A stretch of DNA of 11,163 bases from an uncultured Oscillospiraceae bacterium (GCA_900759385.1 CAAEUZ010000033.1:1-11163), one strand, 5' to 3'. Counted from the stretch's first letter, positions 1-6,158 are shown. Translations and numbers: made by a program. The notes: a model not told the origin generated them from the letters alone.

Positions 1-588
1 CCCGCCAAGGGGATACCACGCCTGCACGGGTATGCCGAGGGACTGTATGTGCTCCGTTGGCGCGGCGTCCTGATAGTACGGGTGTATCTCGTTCTGCACG
101 AGCGCGGGCGGCGTCTCCACGCGCGGCAGGAAGCCGTCTATCTCGCGGATGTAATAGCAGGACACACCTGCTGAGCGGACGCGCCCGGCGCGTATGGCGC
201 GCTCTATGGCAGCGTAGGCCTCCGCGTCGCTGCGCCCGGGGTGGTGCAGCAGCACCAAATCTGCGTAGCCTATGTCCAGTCTGGACAGCGCCTCGTCGAG
301 CGCACGCTCCGCATGGTCGAATTCGCTGGGGTAGAGCTTCGTGGTGACGAAGATCTCCCCGCGCGGTATGCCGCTATCGCGTACGGCCTCGCCCACCTCG
401 CGCTCGTTTCCGTAGAACGTCGCCGTGTCTATAAGGCGATAGCCGCTCTCCAGCGCCGTCCTCACGGCGTTGACGCAGGTCTTGCCGCGCAGGCTGTAGG
501 TGCCGATACCCAGCACCGGCATGTCATATCCGCTCGAAAGCCGTATAATCGGCGCGCGCCCATTTATTGCACCGCTCAAATCAATCAT
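1..588 (-). CDS. Aldo/keto reductase, partial (C-terminus beyond the left edge)
   Basis: This frame is open from ATG at 588 down to base 1 and gives 196 residues; the rest lies outside the window. It reads as an NAD(P)H-dependent aldo/keto reductase, a cytosolic (beta/alpha)8-barrel enzyme that reduces carbonyls to alcohols. Visible family features are the start VLGIGTYSLRG, then IDTATFYGNE with the presumed catalytic Asp54 and Tyr59, TTKLYP with Lys84, and LVLLHHPG with His115, so the D-Y-K-H tetrad is complete. The family is about 270-330 residues, so roughly a third is missing. A strong GGGAGG site lies 7 nt before the start, in the 37-nt gap after the flavoprotein gene. It is the last gene of the leftward operon visible here. 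The substrate cannot be told from sequence. The codon use is GC-rich like its neighbours. Confidence 0.93.
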   Translation of the reverse strand, partial: MIDLSGAINGRAPIIRLSSGYDMPVLGIGTYSLRGKTCVNAVRTALESGYRLIDTATFYGNEREVGEAVRDSGIPRGEIFVTTKLYPSEFDHAERALDEALSRLDIGYADLVLLHHPGRSDAEAYAAIERAIRAGRVRSAGVSCYYIREIDGFLPRVETPPALVQNEIHPYYQDAAPTEHIQSLGIPVQAWYPLGG

Positions 589-625
589 CGTTTTACCTCC
601 CGTAGACGCCGTTCTCACAGCCGCG

Positions 626-1201
626 TCACCCTTTCTGCACATTCAGCGCTTTCAGCAGCGCGGCCATGTTGCGGCCGAGGTTTTCCATGTTCGCCATGCC
701 CTCGCCGTCGCCCTCCACCTCGCCGGGCTGGCGGCCGTAGGCCATGTTCCAGTAGGTGGAGCCCACGACGAACATCTCGTTCGTCAGGAAGAAGTGGTTC
801 ATGGCGTCCACCGCGTTCAGCGCGCCGCCGCGCCGCACCGCCGCCACGGCGGCGCCGGCCTTGTGCCTCATCATCCCCGGGTTCATGCTGCATACGACCG
901 CGGCGCGCTCCAAGAAAGCCTGCATCCTCGAGGATACGTTTGCCAGATACACCGGGGAGCCGAGCAGTATCCCGTCTGCGGACCTCATCTTCTCGAACAC
1001 TTTCGCAAAACCGTCGCGCTGCACGCAGCCCCTCCCGCCGCCGCAGGCCCAGCAGGCTCTGCAGGGCGCGATTTCCGTCCCGGCGAGCTGTATCAGCTCC
1101 GTCTCTATACCCTCATCGTTCAGCACGGCAAGCACGCTTCTGAGCAGTATGGCCGTGTTGCCGTCGCGGCGGGCGCTGCCGTTTATGCCTATTACTTTCA
1201 T
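626..1201 (-). CDS. NADPH-dependent FMN reductase / Isf-like iron-sulfur flavoprotein
   Basis: This 191-aa protein has a flavodoxin-like fold of the NADPH-dependent FMN reductase family. The N-terminus MKVIGINGSARRDGNT is the phosphate-binding loop for FMN. SPVYLANVSSRMQAFLER is the usual family segment before the flavin-binding loop, and GSTYWNMAYGR with NLGRNMAALLKAL closes the domain. Residues 47-59 carry Cys47, Cys50, Cys53 and Cys59 (C-x2-C-x2-C-x5-C), the compact spacing known from iron-sulfur flavoproteins of the Isf type, so a [4Fe-4S] cluster passing electrons to FMN is possible; this is inference. The ATG overlaps the TGA of the upstream hydrolase gene (ATGA, 1198-1201), and GGGAG lies 8 nt upstream, so translation is probably coupled. 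The likely role is electron transfer or quinone/nitro-compound reduction in a redox operon with the aldo/keto reductase. Confidence 0.9.
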   Translation of the reverse strand: MKVIGINGSARRDGNTAILLRSVLAVLNDEGIETELIQLAGTEIAPCRACWACGGGRGCVQRDGFAKVFEKMRSADGILLGSPVYLANVSSRMQAFLERAAVVCSMNPGMMRHKAGAAVAAVRRGGALNAVDAMNHFFLTNEMFVVGSTYWNMAYGRQPGEVEGDGEGMANMENLGRNMAALLKALNVQKG

Positions 1202-2184
1202 TTCAGATTCTCCCGGAAGAAGCGCTCCAGCTTGTCAAAGGGGATTACGTCCGGCCTGTCGTAGAGGTCGGTGTGCACAGCGCCGGGGATGATGAGCAGC
1301 TCCTTGTTCTCCGGAACCGGGTTGCCCTCCATCATGGCGGCGTAGGCGTCCCGGCTGAAGTAGCAGGAGTGCGCCCTCTCGCCGTGCATAATGAGAACCG
1401 CGGAGCGTATCTCGTTACTGTAGCGGAGTATGGGCTGGTTCATGAAGCTCATCGTGCCTGTGACGTTCCAGCCGCCGTTGGAGTTGAGGCTGCGCGCATG
1501 GTAGCCGCGCGTGGTCTTGTAGTAGTCGTGGTAGTCTTTCACATAGAACGGCGCGTCATCGGGCAGGGGGTCAATCACGCCGCCGCCGAGGGCATAGGCG
1601 CCGTTTTTGTAGTCCTCAATCCGCTGGGCGTTGAGGGCCTTTTTCTTCTCGTACCGGGCGGCCTCGCTGTCCTCGGCGTCGAAGTAGCCGTTGGCGTTCA
1701 CGCGCGTCATGTCGTACATGGTGGAGGCCACGGTCGCCTTGATGCGGGTGTCCAGCGCCGCGGCGTTCAGAGCCATGCCGCCCCAGCCGCAGATGCCGAT
1801 GATGCCGACCCTCTCCGCGTCCACGTCCTCACGGCAGGAGAGATAGTCCACCGCCGCCTGAAAGTCCTCGGTGTTGATGTCCGGGGAGGCCATGTAGCGC
1901 GGTGCGCCGCCGCTCTCGCCGGTGAAGCTGGGGTCAAAGGCCATCGTGAGGAAGCCGCGCTCTGCCATGGTCTGAGCGTACAGGCCCGAGGCCTGCTCTT
2001 TCACCGCGCCGAACGGGCCGCAGACGGCGATGGCTGCCAGCTCTCCATCCGCGCCCCTGGGCTTGTAGACATCTGCCGCCAGTGTGATGCCATAGCGGTT
2101 GTGGAAGGTCACTTTGCTGTGCTCGACCTTGTCGCTCTTGGCAAAGGTCTTGTCCCATTCCTGTGTGAGCTTGAGTTCTTCCAT
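1198..2184 (-). CDS. Alpha/beta hydrolase (YcjY-like) with an atypical nucleophile elbow
   Basis: This 328-aa cytosolic alpha/beta hydrolase starts at ATG 2184, chosen because GGAGG lies 8 nt upstream and because the frame extended upstream would run through the previous gene. The oxyanion-side strand region is CGPFGAVKEQ (55-64), then AFDPSFTGES (82-91). The elbow is GICGWGG (130-136), the presumed acid follows LIMHGE, and the catalytic His is probably His304 in IPGAVHTDLYD. In YcjY-like relatives the elbow is GICxSGG; here the Ser position is Trp134, so the classical nucleophile is missing and only Cys132 is nearby. It could use the Cys, as dienelactone hydrolases do, or have lost hydrolase activity. 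Its ATG follows the stop of the small upstream gene by 1 nt, and its TGA overlaps the flavoprotein ATG, so the three genes are tightly coupled. Confidence 0.88.
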   Translation of the reverse strand: MEELKLTQEWDKTFAKSDKVEHSKVTFHNRYGITLAADVYKPRGADGELAAIAVCGPFGAVKEQASGLYAQTMAERGFLTMAFDPSFTGESGGAPRYMASPDINTEDFQAAVDYLSCREDVDAERVGIIGICGWGGMALNAAALDTRIKATVASTMYDMTRVNANGYFDAEDSEAARYEKKKALNAQRIEDYKNGAYALGGGVIDPLPDDAPFYVKDYHDYYKTTRGYHARSLNSNGGWNVTGTMSFMNQPILRYSNEIRSAVLIMHGERAHSCYFSRDAYAAMMEGNPVPENKELLIIPGAVHTDLYDRPDVIPFDKLERFFRENLK

Positions 2185-2185
2185 G

Positions 2186-2443
2186 TCATTTACCTCCGTC
2201 AGAATCGTCCTCGCGGCGCATGGTGTAGACCATGTGGTCGAGGCAGTCAATTTTATATTGCTCGCGGTGCAAACTGTCCAGCAGCTGCGCCCTGTGCCTG
2301 CTCAGCAGCCGGTACTGCTCCGCTCTGAGCCGACGGCTGTCCAGCGAGATGAAGCGCTCTATGAGCTCCTCGCCGCAGCCTGCGTCCCTGAGGTTGCGCC
2401 GTATCCTGAACAGCCTGTCTTCAGTTATAGCCGCCACCGGCAT
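2186..2443 (-). CDS. Small conserved-looking protein of about 85 aa, function unknown
   Basis: This is the first gene of the leftward operon. The start is either GTG at 2446 or ATG at 2443; ATG is preferred, and the upstream AAAGCAGG is a weak, close ribosome site. The protein is mostly helical and highly charged: ITEDRLFRIRRNLRDAG, then CGEELIERFISLDSRR, then a long basic/acidic helix to KIDCLDHMVYTM. The heptad-like pattern of the second half resembles the C-terminal effector helix of MerR-type proteins, but there is no DNA-binding domain. It holds two cysteines, in DAGCGEE and IDCLDH. The stop lies 1 nt before the hydrolase ATG, which together with its own promoter supports it being a real gene. 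I do not recognise a named family; a dimeric helical accessory or redox-sensing protein is possible but unproven. Confidence 0.72.
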   Translation of the reverse strand: MPVAAITEDRLFRIRRNLRDAGCGEELIERFISLDSRRLRAEQYRLLSRHRAQLLDSLHREQYKIDCLDHMVYTMRREDDSDGGK

Positions 2444-2461
2444 CACCTGCTTTCTGAGGAC

Positions 2462-2490
2462 ATTATAATTATCTGCATATGAAATAGCAA
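2462..2490 (-). promoter_or_regulatory. Sigma-70 promoter of the leftward operon
   Basis: On the minus strand TTGCTA (2490-2485) is followed after exactly 17 bp by TATAAT (2467-2462). Transcription would start near 2455, only about 12 nt before the first gene, giving a very short leader. Confidence 0.72.
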
Positions 2491-2510
2491 ATACCTTGTT
2501 TTTATTTCAT
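2479..2510. promoter_or_regulatory. Candidate LysR operator, 8-bp inverted repeat
   Basis: ATGAAATA (2479-2486) is perfectly mirrored by TATTTCAT (2503-2510) with 16 bp between the arms. It sits between the two divergent -35 boxes and overlaps the leftward one (2485-2490), where a LysR-type regulator that controls the operon and itself would bind. That it is the operator is inferred from place and symmetry. Confidence 0.5.
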
Positions 2511-2517
2511 GATATGC

Positions 2518-2546
2518 TTGACAGGTATATCACTCGCGGATATAAT
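2518..2546 (+). promoter_or_regulatory. Consensus sigma-70 promoter of the lysR gene
   Basis: TTGACA (2518-2523) and TATAAT (2541-2546) are both perfect consensus hexamers with a 17-bp spacer. The start would fall near 2553, directly before the AAGGGGG ribosome site (2554-2560) and the ATG at 2569. Such a strong promoter on a regulator gene suggests it is held down by autorepression. Confidence 0.85.
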
Positions 2547-2568
2547 TCCCCTGAAGGGGGCGCTTTTC

Positions 2569-3465
2569 ATGGAACTGCGCGTACTGCGATACTTTCTTGC
2601 CGTCGCCCGCGAGGGCAGCATAACCGCGGCGGCAAACCATCTGCATCTTACGCAGCCGACGCTGTCGCGCCAGCTAAGGGACCTGGAGGACGAGCTGGGT
2701 CAGAAGCTGTTCGTGCGCAAAAGCCACAGGCTGGAGCTGACGAACGAGGGCATGCTCCTGCGCAAACGCGCGGAGGAGATTGTCTCCATGGTTGACAAGA
2801 CGGAGGCCGAGTTCTCGTCCATGGAGGGCTCCGTCTCCGGCGACGTCTATATCGGCGGCGGGGAGACGCAGGCCATACGGCCCGTGGCCGAGCTCATACG
2901 CGAGCTGCGCGGCGAGTACCCGGAGATACGCTTCCATCTGCACAGCGGCAACGCGGAGGACGTGACCGAGCGGCTGGACAAGGGGCTTCTGGATTTCGGC
3001 ATCCTCATCCAGCCCGCAGACATAACCAAGTATGACTATCTGAGCCTCCCCGACCGGGATGTGTGGGGCGTTGTCATGCGCCGCGACTGCCCGCTGGCGG
3101 CAAAGGAGGCTGTGGAGCTGGACGATTTGCGCGGCGTGCCGCTCATTTTTTCGCGCCAGGCCATCTCGGAGCACCGCTCCGGGAACGACTTTGCCGACTG
3201 GTTCGGAGGCGATTTCGGGGCGCTCGACGTGGCCGGTACCTTCAATCTGGTTTACAACGCGGCCATGCTGGTGGAGGCCGGCGTCGGCTGCGCCGTGACG
3301 CTCGACGGTCTGGCCGACACCTCCGGGGACAGCCCGCTGTGCTTTCGCCCGCTGCGCCCGAGGCTGGAGGCGGGGCTGGACATAGTGTGGAAGAAGTACC
3401 AGGTGTTCTCCCCGGCGGCCGAGCTCTTTCTGAGCCGCCTGCGGGAACAGTACCAAGCAGAGTAG
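2569..3465 (+). CDS. LysR-family transcriptional regulator
   Basis: This 298-aa protein has the usual LysR length. Residues 1-60 form the winged helix-turn-helix: MELRVLRYFLAVAREGSI, then AAANHLHLTQPTLSRQLRDLE with the recognition helix, and LGQKLFVRKSHRLELTNEG. A linker helix follows, and the periplasmic-binding-protein-like effector domain starts near GDVYIGGGETQ and runs to the end. The ATG at 2569 is used because it has AAGGGGG upstream and starts at the family's normal N-terminus; a longer in-frame start at 2509 would precede the promoter's start point. It is divergent from the hydrolase/flavoprotein/aldo-keto reductase operon, the classic layout in which LysR activates its neighbour when it binds a small effector and represses itself. 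The effector is unknown. Confidence 0.93.
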   Translation: MELRVLRYFLAVAREGSITAAANHLHLTQPTLSRQLRDLEDELGQKLFVRKSHRLELTNEGMLLRKRAEEIVSMVDKTEAEFSSMEGSVSGDVYIGGGETQAIRPVAELIRELRGEYPEIRFHLHSGNAEDVTERLDKGLLDFGILIQPADITKYDYLSLPDRDVWGVVMRRDCPLAAKEAVELDDLRGVPLIFSRQAISEHRSGNDFADWFGGDFGALDVAGTFNLVYNAAMLVEAGVGCAVTLDGLADTSGDSPLCFRPLRPRLEAGLDIVWKKYQVFSPAAELFLSRLREQYQAE

Positions 3466-3511
3466 GCCGAGCCTAAGCGAGGAGAACCGATAGAGCAGGG
3501 ACAAATCAAAT

Positions 3512-3545
3512 GAGAGAGCAGCCCAGAAAAAAGGGCCGCTCTCTC
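3512..3545 (+). terminator. Strong hairpin after lysR (no clear U-tract)
   Basis: GAGAGAGC (3512-3519) pairs with GCTCTCTC (3538-3545) and GCCC (3521-3524) with GGGC (3533-3536), with one A/C mismatch and an A-rich 8-nt loop. No T-run follows on either strand, so it is only a candidate terminator. It lies within about 20 bp of the point where integrase homology begins. Confidence 0.4.
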
Positions 3546-3584
3546 GGATGATGATTCTGCTTTCTAACCCCAAGGACGGTAGAT

Positions 3585-4652
3585 TTGTTCATTCACGAGC
3601 TCCAGAGGACAAAGCCGGTAGAATCTTTCCGCAAGTCCAAACAGGAGTTTGTCACAGCCTGTACCATAGAGAAAATAGTTAAGCTGATGCGAACCGCGTT
3701 CAGGCAGGCCGTGCGCTGGGGATTGATTGGCTCGAATCCCTTTGACAACGCCGTTTTACCGAAGCGCGAGAAGAAGGAACGCGCCATCTGGGATGTAAAA
3801 ACCATCAGGAAGGCGCTGGACGAGTGCGAAGATGGGCGGCTGTTTATCGCCCTCAACCTCGCATTTGCCTGCTCGATGCGGCTGGGAGAGATAACCGGTC
3901 TGCAGTGGGACTGCGTCGATATATCTGACAGAGCCATTGCAAACGATGACGCTTCGATAAGGATAGAAAGGGAGCTTGAGCGCGTAGACCAGGAGGCCAT
4001 AAACGCTCTTGGCAATGCAGACATCATAATGGTTTTCCCCAGGGTCATGGCCAAAAAGTCAAAAACCAGGCTCGTACTTAAAAAGCCCAAAACGGACACG
4101 AGTATAAGGACGGTCTGGATACCCAAAACGCTCGCATTGATTTTCCGCGAGTGGAGGCAGCGCCAGGAAGCGTGGAAAGAATTCATGGGAGAGGACTATG
4201 TGGATTACAATCTTGTTCTTGCTCAGGAAAACGGACGTCCATGTGAAGACAGGATAATAGGCAACGCCTTTGCCAGGCTCAAAGAAAAGGCCGGCCTGCC
4301 GGATGTTGTCTTTCATTCGCTGCGTCACTCGAGTACGACCTACAAGCTGAAGATAAACCACGGTGACATCAAGGCAACCCAGGGCTACACAGGGCACGCC
4401 GGACCGGAGATGGTCACGAAAGTCTACGCTCACATTCTCGACGAAGACCGGAAAATTAACGCGCAAAAATTCGAGGCCGCTTTCTACTCAAACCCCGATA
4501 TGCGCCAGATAGAGGCGCATTCGGCGCAGAAAAGTCTGCCGCCTGCGACCGCTGATCTGGGGGCGCTCATACGTCAACTGCAAGAGCAGCCCGGACTGGC
4601 CAGTACTCTGGCTCAGCTATTGAACGGAGCGGTACAGGATGCCACAGGATAA
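3585..4652 (+). CDS. Tyrosine recombinase (phage/ICE integrase), N-terminally truncated
   Basis: This 355-aa frame reads from a TTG start with AAGGA 8 nt upstream. It keeps the second half of the SAM-like core-binding domain (CTIEKIVKLMRTAFRQAV, residues 26-43) and a full catalytic domain: Arg99 in CSMRLGEITGL, His244 and Arg247 in FHSLRHSS, His271 in YTGHAG, and the nucleophile Tyr281 in VYAHILDED. The arm-type binding domain and the beginning of the core-binding domain are missing. The frame is open back to 3555 (reading FCFLTPRTVDLFIHEL), and LTPRTVD looks like genuine integrase sequence, so homology begins abruptly close to 3560, right after the lysR hairpin. Relatives of this family are, from memory, about 100 residues longer. 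It points at the tRNA-derived att site 177 bp downstream. It is probably a non-functional remnant of an older element, although the active site is intact. Confidence 0.82.
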   Translation: MFIHELQRTKPVESFRKSKQEFVTACTIEKIVKLMRTAFRQAVRWGLIGSNPFDNAVLPKREKKERAIWDVKTIRKALDECEDGRLFIALNLAFACSMRLGEITGLQWDCVDISDRAIANDDASIRIERELERVDQEAINALGNADIIMVFPRVMAKKSKTRLVLKKPKTDTSIRTVWIPKTLALIFREWRQRQEAWKEFMGEDYVDYNLVLAQENGRPCEDRIIGNAFARLKEKAGLPDVVFHSLRHSSTTYKLKINHGDIKATQGYTGHAGPEMVTKVYAHILDEDRKINAQKFEAAFYSNPDMRQIEAHSAQKSLPPATADLGALIRQLQEQPGLASTLAQLLNGAVQDATG

Positions 4653-4666
4653 TACGGGTAAAATCT

Positions 4667-4674
4667 TATTAGCA
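4667..4674 (+). repeat. TATTAGCA repeat, copy 1 (left of core)
   Basis: TATTAGCA lies 14 bp after the integrase stop codon. It is the only copy on this side of the tRNA-like core and is a candidate arm-type integrase site. Confidence 0.45.
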
Positions 4675-4793
4675 AAAATCTTCACGGATTGTTCGAGTCC
4701 GAAAAATGCGTTCTAATCCTTTTGAGCACATTTCCGGCCGGGGAGAAGCTTTATCCGTAAGCTATATACATATTATGGATGTGATTGAGCAAC

Positions 4794-4824
4794 AAAAATG
4801 CCGCAATTCTTGCGAATTGCGGCA
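4794..4824 (-). terminator. Rho-independent terminator downstream of the tRNA fragment
   Basis: On the minus strand TGCCGCAATTC and GAATTGCGGCA form a perfect 11-bp stem (4824-4814 and 4809-4799) around a GCAA (GNRA) tetraloop, followed directly by TTTTT (4798-4794). It begins 5 bp beyond the CCA end of the tRNA fragment, as expected for a tRNA transcript terminator. On the plus strand it could also stop integrase transcription, less well. Confidence 0.8.
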
Positions 4825-4828
4825 AATT

Positions 4829-4873
4829 TGGCACCCCTGGCGCGACTCGAACGCACTACATCCCGCTTAGGAG
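4829..4873 (-). other. tRNA-Arg(CCT) 3' fragment: attachment-site core
   Basis: Reading the minus strand from 4873 there is an anticodon loop CTCCTAA (anticodon CCT), the 3' anticodon stem GCGGG, variable loop ATGTA, a fully paired T arm (GTGCG, loop TTCGAGT, CGCGC), the acceptor strand CAGGGGT, a G discriminator and CCA at 4831-4829. The 5' half is absent: upstream bases do not complete the anticodon stem and no matching ACCCCTG acceptor strand is seen. This is what remains when an element integrates at the anticodon loop of a tRNA gene and the displaced 3' end is left at the far junction. The intact tRNA-Arg should be at the other end of the element. It is not a functional tRNA. Confidence 0.8.
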
Positions 4874-5010
4874 TACGGCGTACCATTTCGTAAATTGTTC
4901 ATATCATATCTTCCCGTATTATTCCTTCGCAAATTGTGCTGCCTGGAGGCAGGTCGATTTGCACAAATTCCCCTGAAATATGCTGCCTTACAACGACCTT
5001 TCAAATGTCG

Positions 5011-5029
5011 TATTAGCAAGGTATTAGCA
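5011..5029 (+). repeat. TATTAGCA repeats, copies 2 and 3 (11-bp spacing)
   Basis: TATTAGCA occurs at 5011-5018 and 5022-5029, one helical turn apart, so two proteins could bind the same face of the DNA. This is typical of Xis or integrase arm sites; the binding protein is inferred. Confidence 0.5.
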
Positions 5030-5073
5030 GGAACCCCTTGTGACAGAGGGCTTCCAGGGGCCATTCAAAGTGC

Positions 5074-5081
5074 TATTAGCA
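5074..5081 (+). repeat. TATTAGCA repeat, copy 4
   Basis: This fourth exact copy lies about 19 bp before the excisionase start codon and close to its ribosome site, so a protein bound here could also regulate that gene. Confidence 0.4.
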
Positions 5082-5099
5082 CAGAGGGAGGATAATCCT

Positions 5100-5318
5100 A
5101 TGAGCACCAATACACCTAACGAAAAAGGAACGCCCCAAAGCAGAACATACACCGTGAATGACATCGCAGCCATTCTCGGTATCGGCCGCGCTACGGCCTA
5201 TAAACTCGCCAACTCCGGATTGTTCAAGACAATCCGCATCGGCAACATGATCCGCATCTCCAGAAAGTCCTTTGAGGACTGGCTGAAGGCGGAAGGATTA
5301 GAACAAGAAGTAGAATAA
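5100..5318 (+). CDS. Excisionase-family helix-turn-helix protein (Xis-like)
   Basis: This 72-aa protein starts at ATG 5100, selected by GAGGGAGG 8 nt upstream. After a polar N-terminus of about 15 residues, TYTVNDIAAILGIGRATAYKL forms a MerR/excisionase-like helix-turn-helix and GLFKTIRIGNMIRISR the wing, followed by KSFEDWLKAEG. This is the HTH_17 / excisionase domain at its normal length. Such proteins bend DNA at att sites and push tyrosine integrases toward excision. It sits just inside the presumed element end, beside the TATTAGCA repeats, and ends in a strong terminator. Unusually it lies beyond the att core relative to the integrase, so its own partner integrase may be at the other end of the element. 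A small transcription regulator is the alternative. Confidence 0.85.
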   Translation: MSTNTPNEKGTPQSRTYTVNDIAAILGIGRATAYKLANSGLFKTIRIGNMIRISRKSFEDWLKAEGLEQEVE

Positions 5319-5324
5319 ACATAT

Positions 5325-5370
5325 ATAGATTGCCGCAGTTTGCAAATCTGCGGCAATCTATTTTATAATA
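5325..5370 (+). terminator. Terminator after the excisionase gene, possibly bidirectional
   Basis: A 14-bp perfect stem (5325-5338 with 5348-5361, core GATTGCCGCAG) closes a 9-nt loop and is followed by ATTTTATAAT. It lies between convergent genes and may also end the leftward OLD-family transcript, which stops at 5412. Confidence 0.8.
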
Positions 5371-5411
5371 TAAAACTTAAATCTATCTACAGCCTACAGC
5401 CCAAAAACATT

Positions 5412-5969
5412 TTATATATGTTCGCTAAGCATCTCTTTTACGCAAGTTATAATCTGTCTGTAAGATTTGGGAAGGTTTCTCCTTGATGCTAAATCAAAGG
5501 TAGCTGTAATTACTCCATAATTCTTTATGCGGTCATTCATATTCTTCAGCAAATAAGCTGTATTCCTGTTTTCTGCAGGCAGGCCCAAAACATTACAAAT
5601 GGCATCACAATAAGAATTGCATAAAGCCAAATCAACTTCAATTGCATATCGCATGGAGATAATGTGATATGGATAAAGAAGTTCAAGCGCTCTGCTGTAT
5701 TGATTGTTTATAAAGGCATCTAAAACCATATTTAAATCATTCGGTTCTAATAGATCATAAATTGGTGAGGATGCCTTTCTTTCTGGCCGATATTGAGGTA
5801 TTCCATTTTCATCAAGGCTATCTTTACGTTTGTCCGCTAAATATGGCTGGAATACATCTCTATCAACAATACAGATAAAAGGAATACCTAACTCTTTTGC
5901 TAATGCATATGGATATTTAATATTTTTTTCTCCATTTGCAGGTATTAAAGATATTGCCCGAAGCTCCAT
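5412..5969 (-). CDS. TOPRIM region, C-terminal piece of the broken OLD-family gene
   Basis: This is a 185-aa open frame after the first ATG downstream of the TGA. It keeps the segment SLIPANGEKN and the DxD motif IVDRD (local Asp36 and Asp38), then a helical C-terminal part with few recognisable motifs. The first acidic ligand (Glu in ITESS) lies 19 codons upstream of this ATG, so if translated alone the piece could not form the full metal site. I see no convincing ribosome site for it. It is best read as part of the pseudogene rather than a gene of its own. Confidence 0.6.
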   Translation of the reverse strand: MELRAISLIPANGEKNIKYPYALAKELGIPFICIVDRDVFQPYLADKRKDSLDENGIPQYRPERKASSPIYDLLEPNDLNMVLDAFINNQYSRALELLYPYHIISMRYAIEVDLALCNSYCDAICNVLGLPAENRNTAYLLKNMNDRIKNYGVITATFDLASRRNLPKSYRQIITCVKEMLSEHI

Positions 5970-6158
5970 ATCGATGTGATACTTGGCAAGCAGTGCTGCA
6001 ATAATATTGCAATCATTAGAGCTCTCTGTTATGATGACAAAATTACTAAAAAAGAAATCACTATTTTTATATTGATAAAAGTTGTAATATCTTTCCTGAA
6101 TAAACCCGTATTTTTGCCAAAAATCAGATGGCGTTTGCGTTGCTGTTGTTACAACATC

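Larger units (their letters stand above)
4653..5099. other. Non-coding attachment region between integrase and excisionase genes
   Basis: This 447-bp stretch has no credible gene. It holds a TATTAGCA repeat right after the integrase stop, a minus-strand terminator, a tRNA-Arg 3' fragment, an 11-bp palindrome (GTACGGCGTAC, 4873-4883) at the edge of the tRNA match, and three more TATTAGCA copies before the excisionase ribosome site. Its content fits a recombination attachment region. Confidence 0.6.

Noticed and set aside
241..2328. Long open frames on the plus strand opposite the operon genes (241-1143, 500-1264, 1273-2328)
   Set aside because: They are antisense shadows of GC-rich genes. They have low-complexity Arg/Ala/Pro/His-rich translations and no domain, while the minus strand gives clear families with ribosome sites.
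2674..3573. 299-aa frame on the minus strand across lysR
   Set aside because: It is antisense to a clear LysR gene, and its translation has no recognisable domain.
4685..4701. Second tRNA-like T arm (GTTCGAGTCC) after the integrase gene
   Set aside because: The flanking bases do not form a 5-bp T stem and no acceptor strand or CCA follows; only a weak 4-bp hairpin is present.
4829..4905. A complete functional tRNA-Arg gene
   Set aside because: Only the anticodon loop to CCA is present. The 5' anticodon stem, D arm and 5' acceptor strand do not match.
4785..4976. 63-aa plus-strand frame reading GTPGATRTHYIPL
   Set aside because: It is the reverse complement of the terminator and the tRNA T arm translated by chance, a known type of spurious protein near tRNA att sites.
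5387..5400. Tandem CTACAGC repeat
   Set aside because: Only two 7-bp units are present, with no dyad or partner sequence; chance is sufficient.
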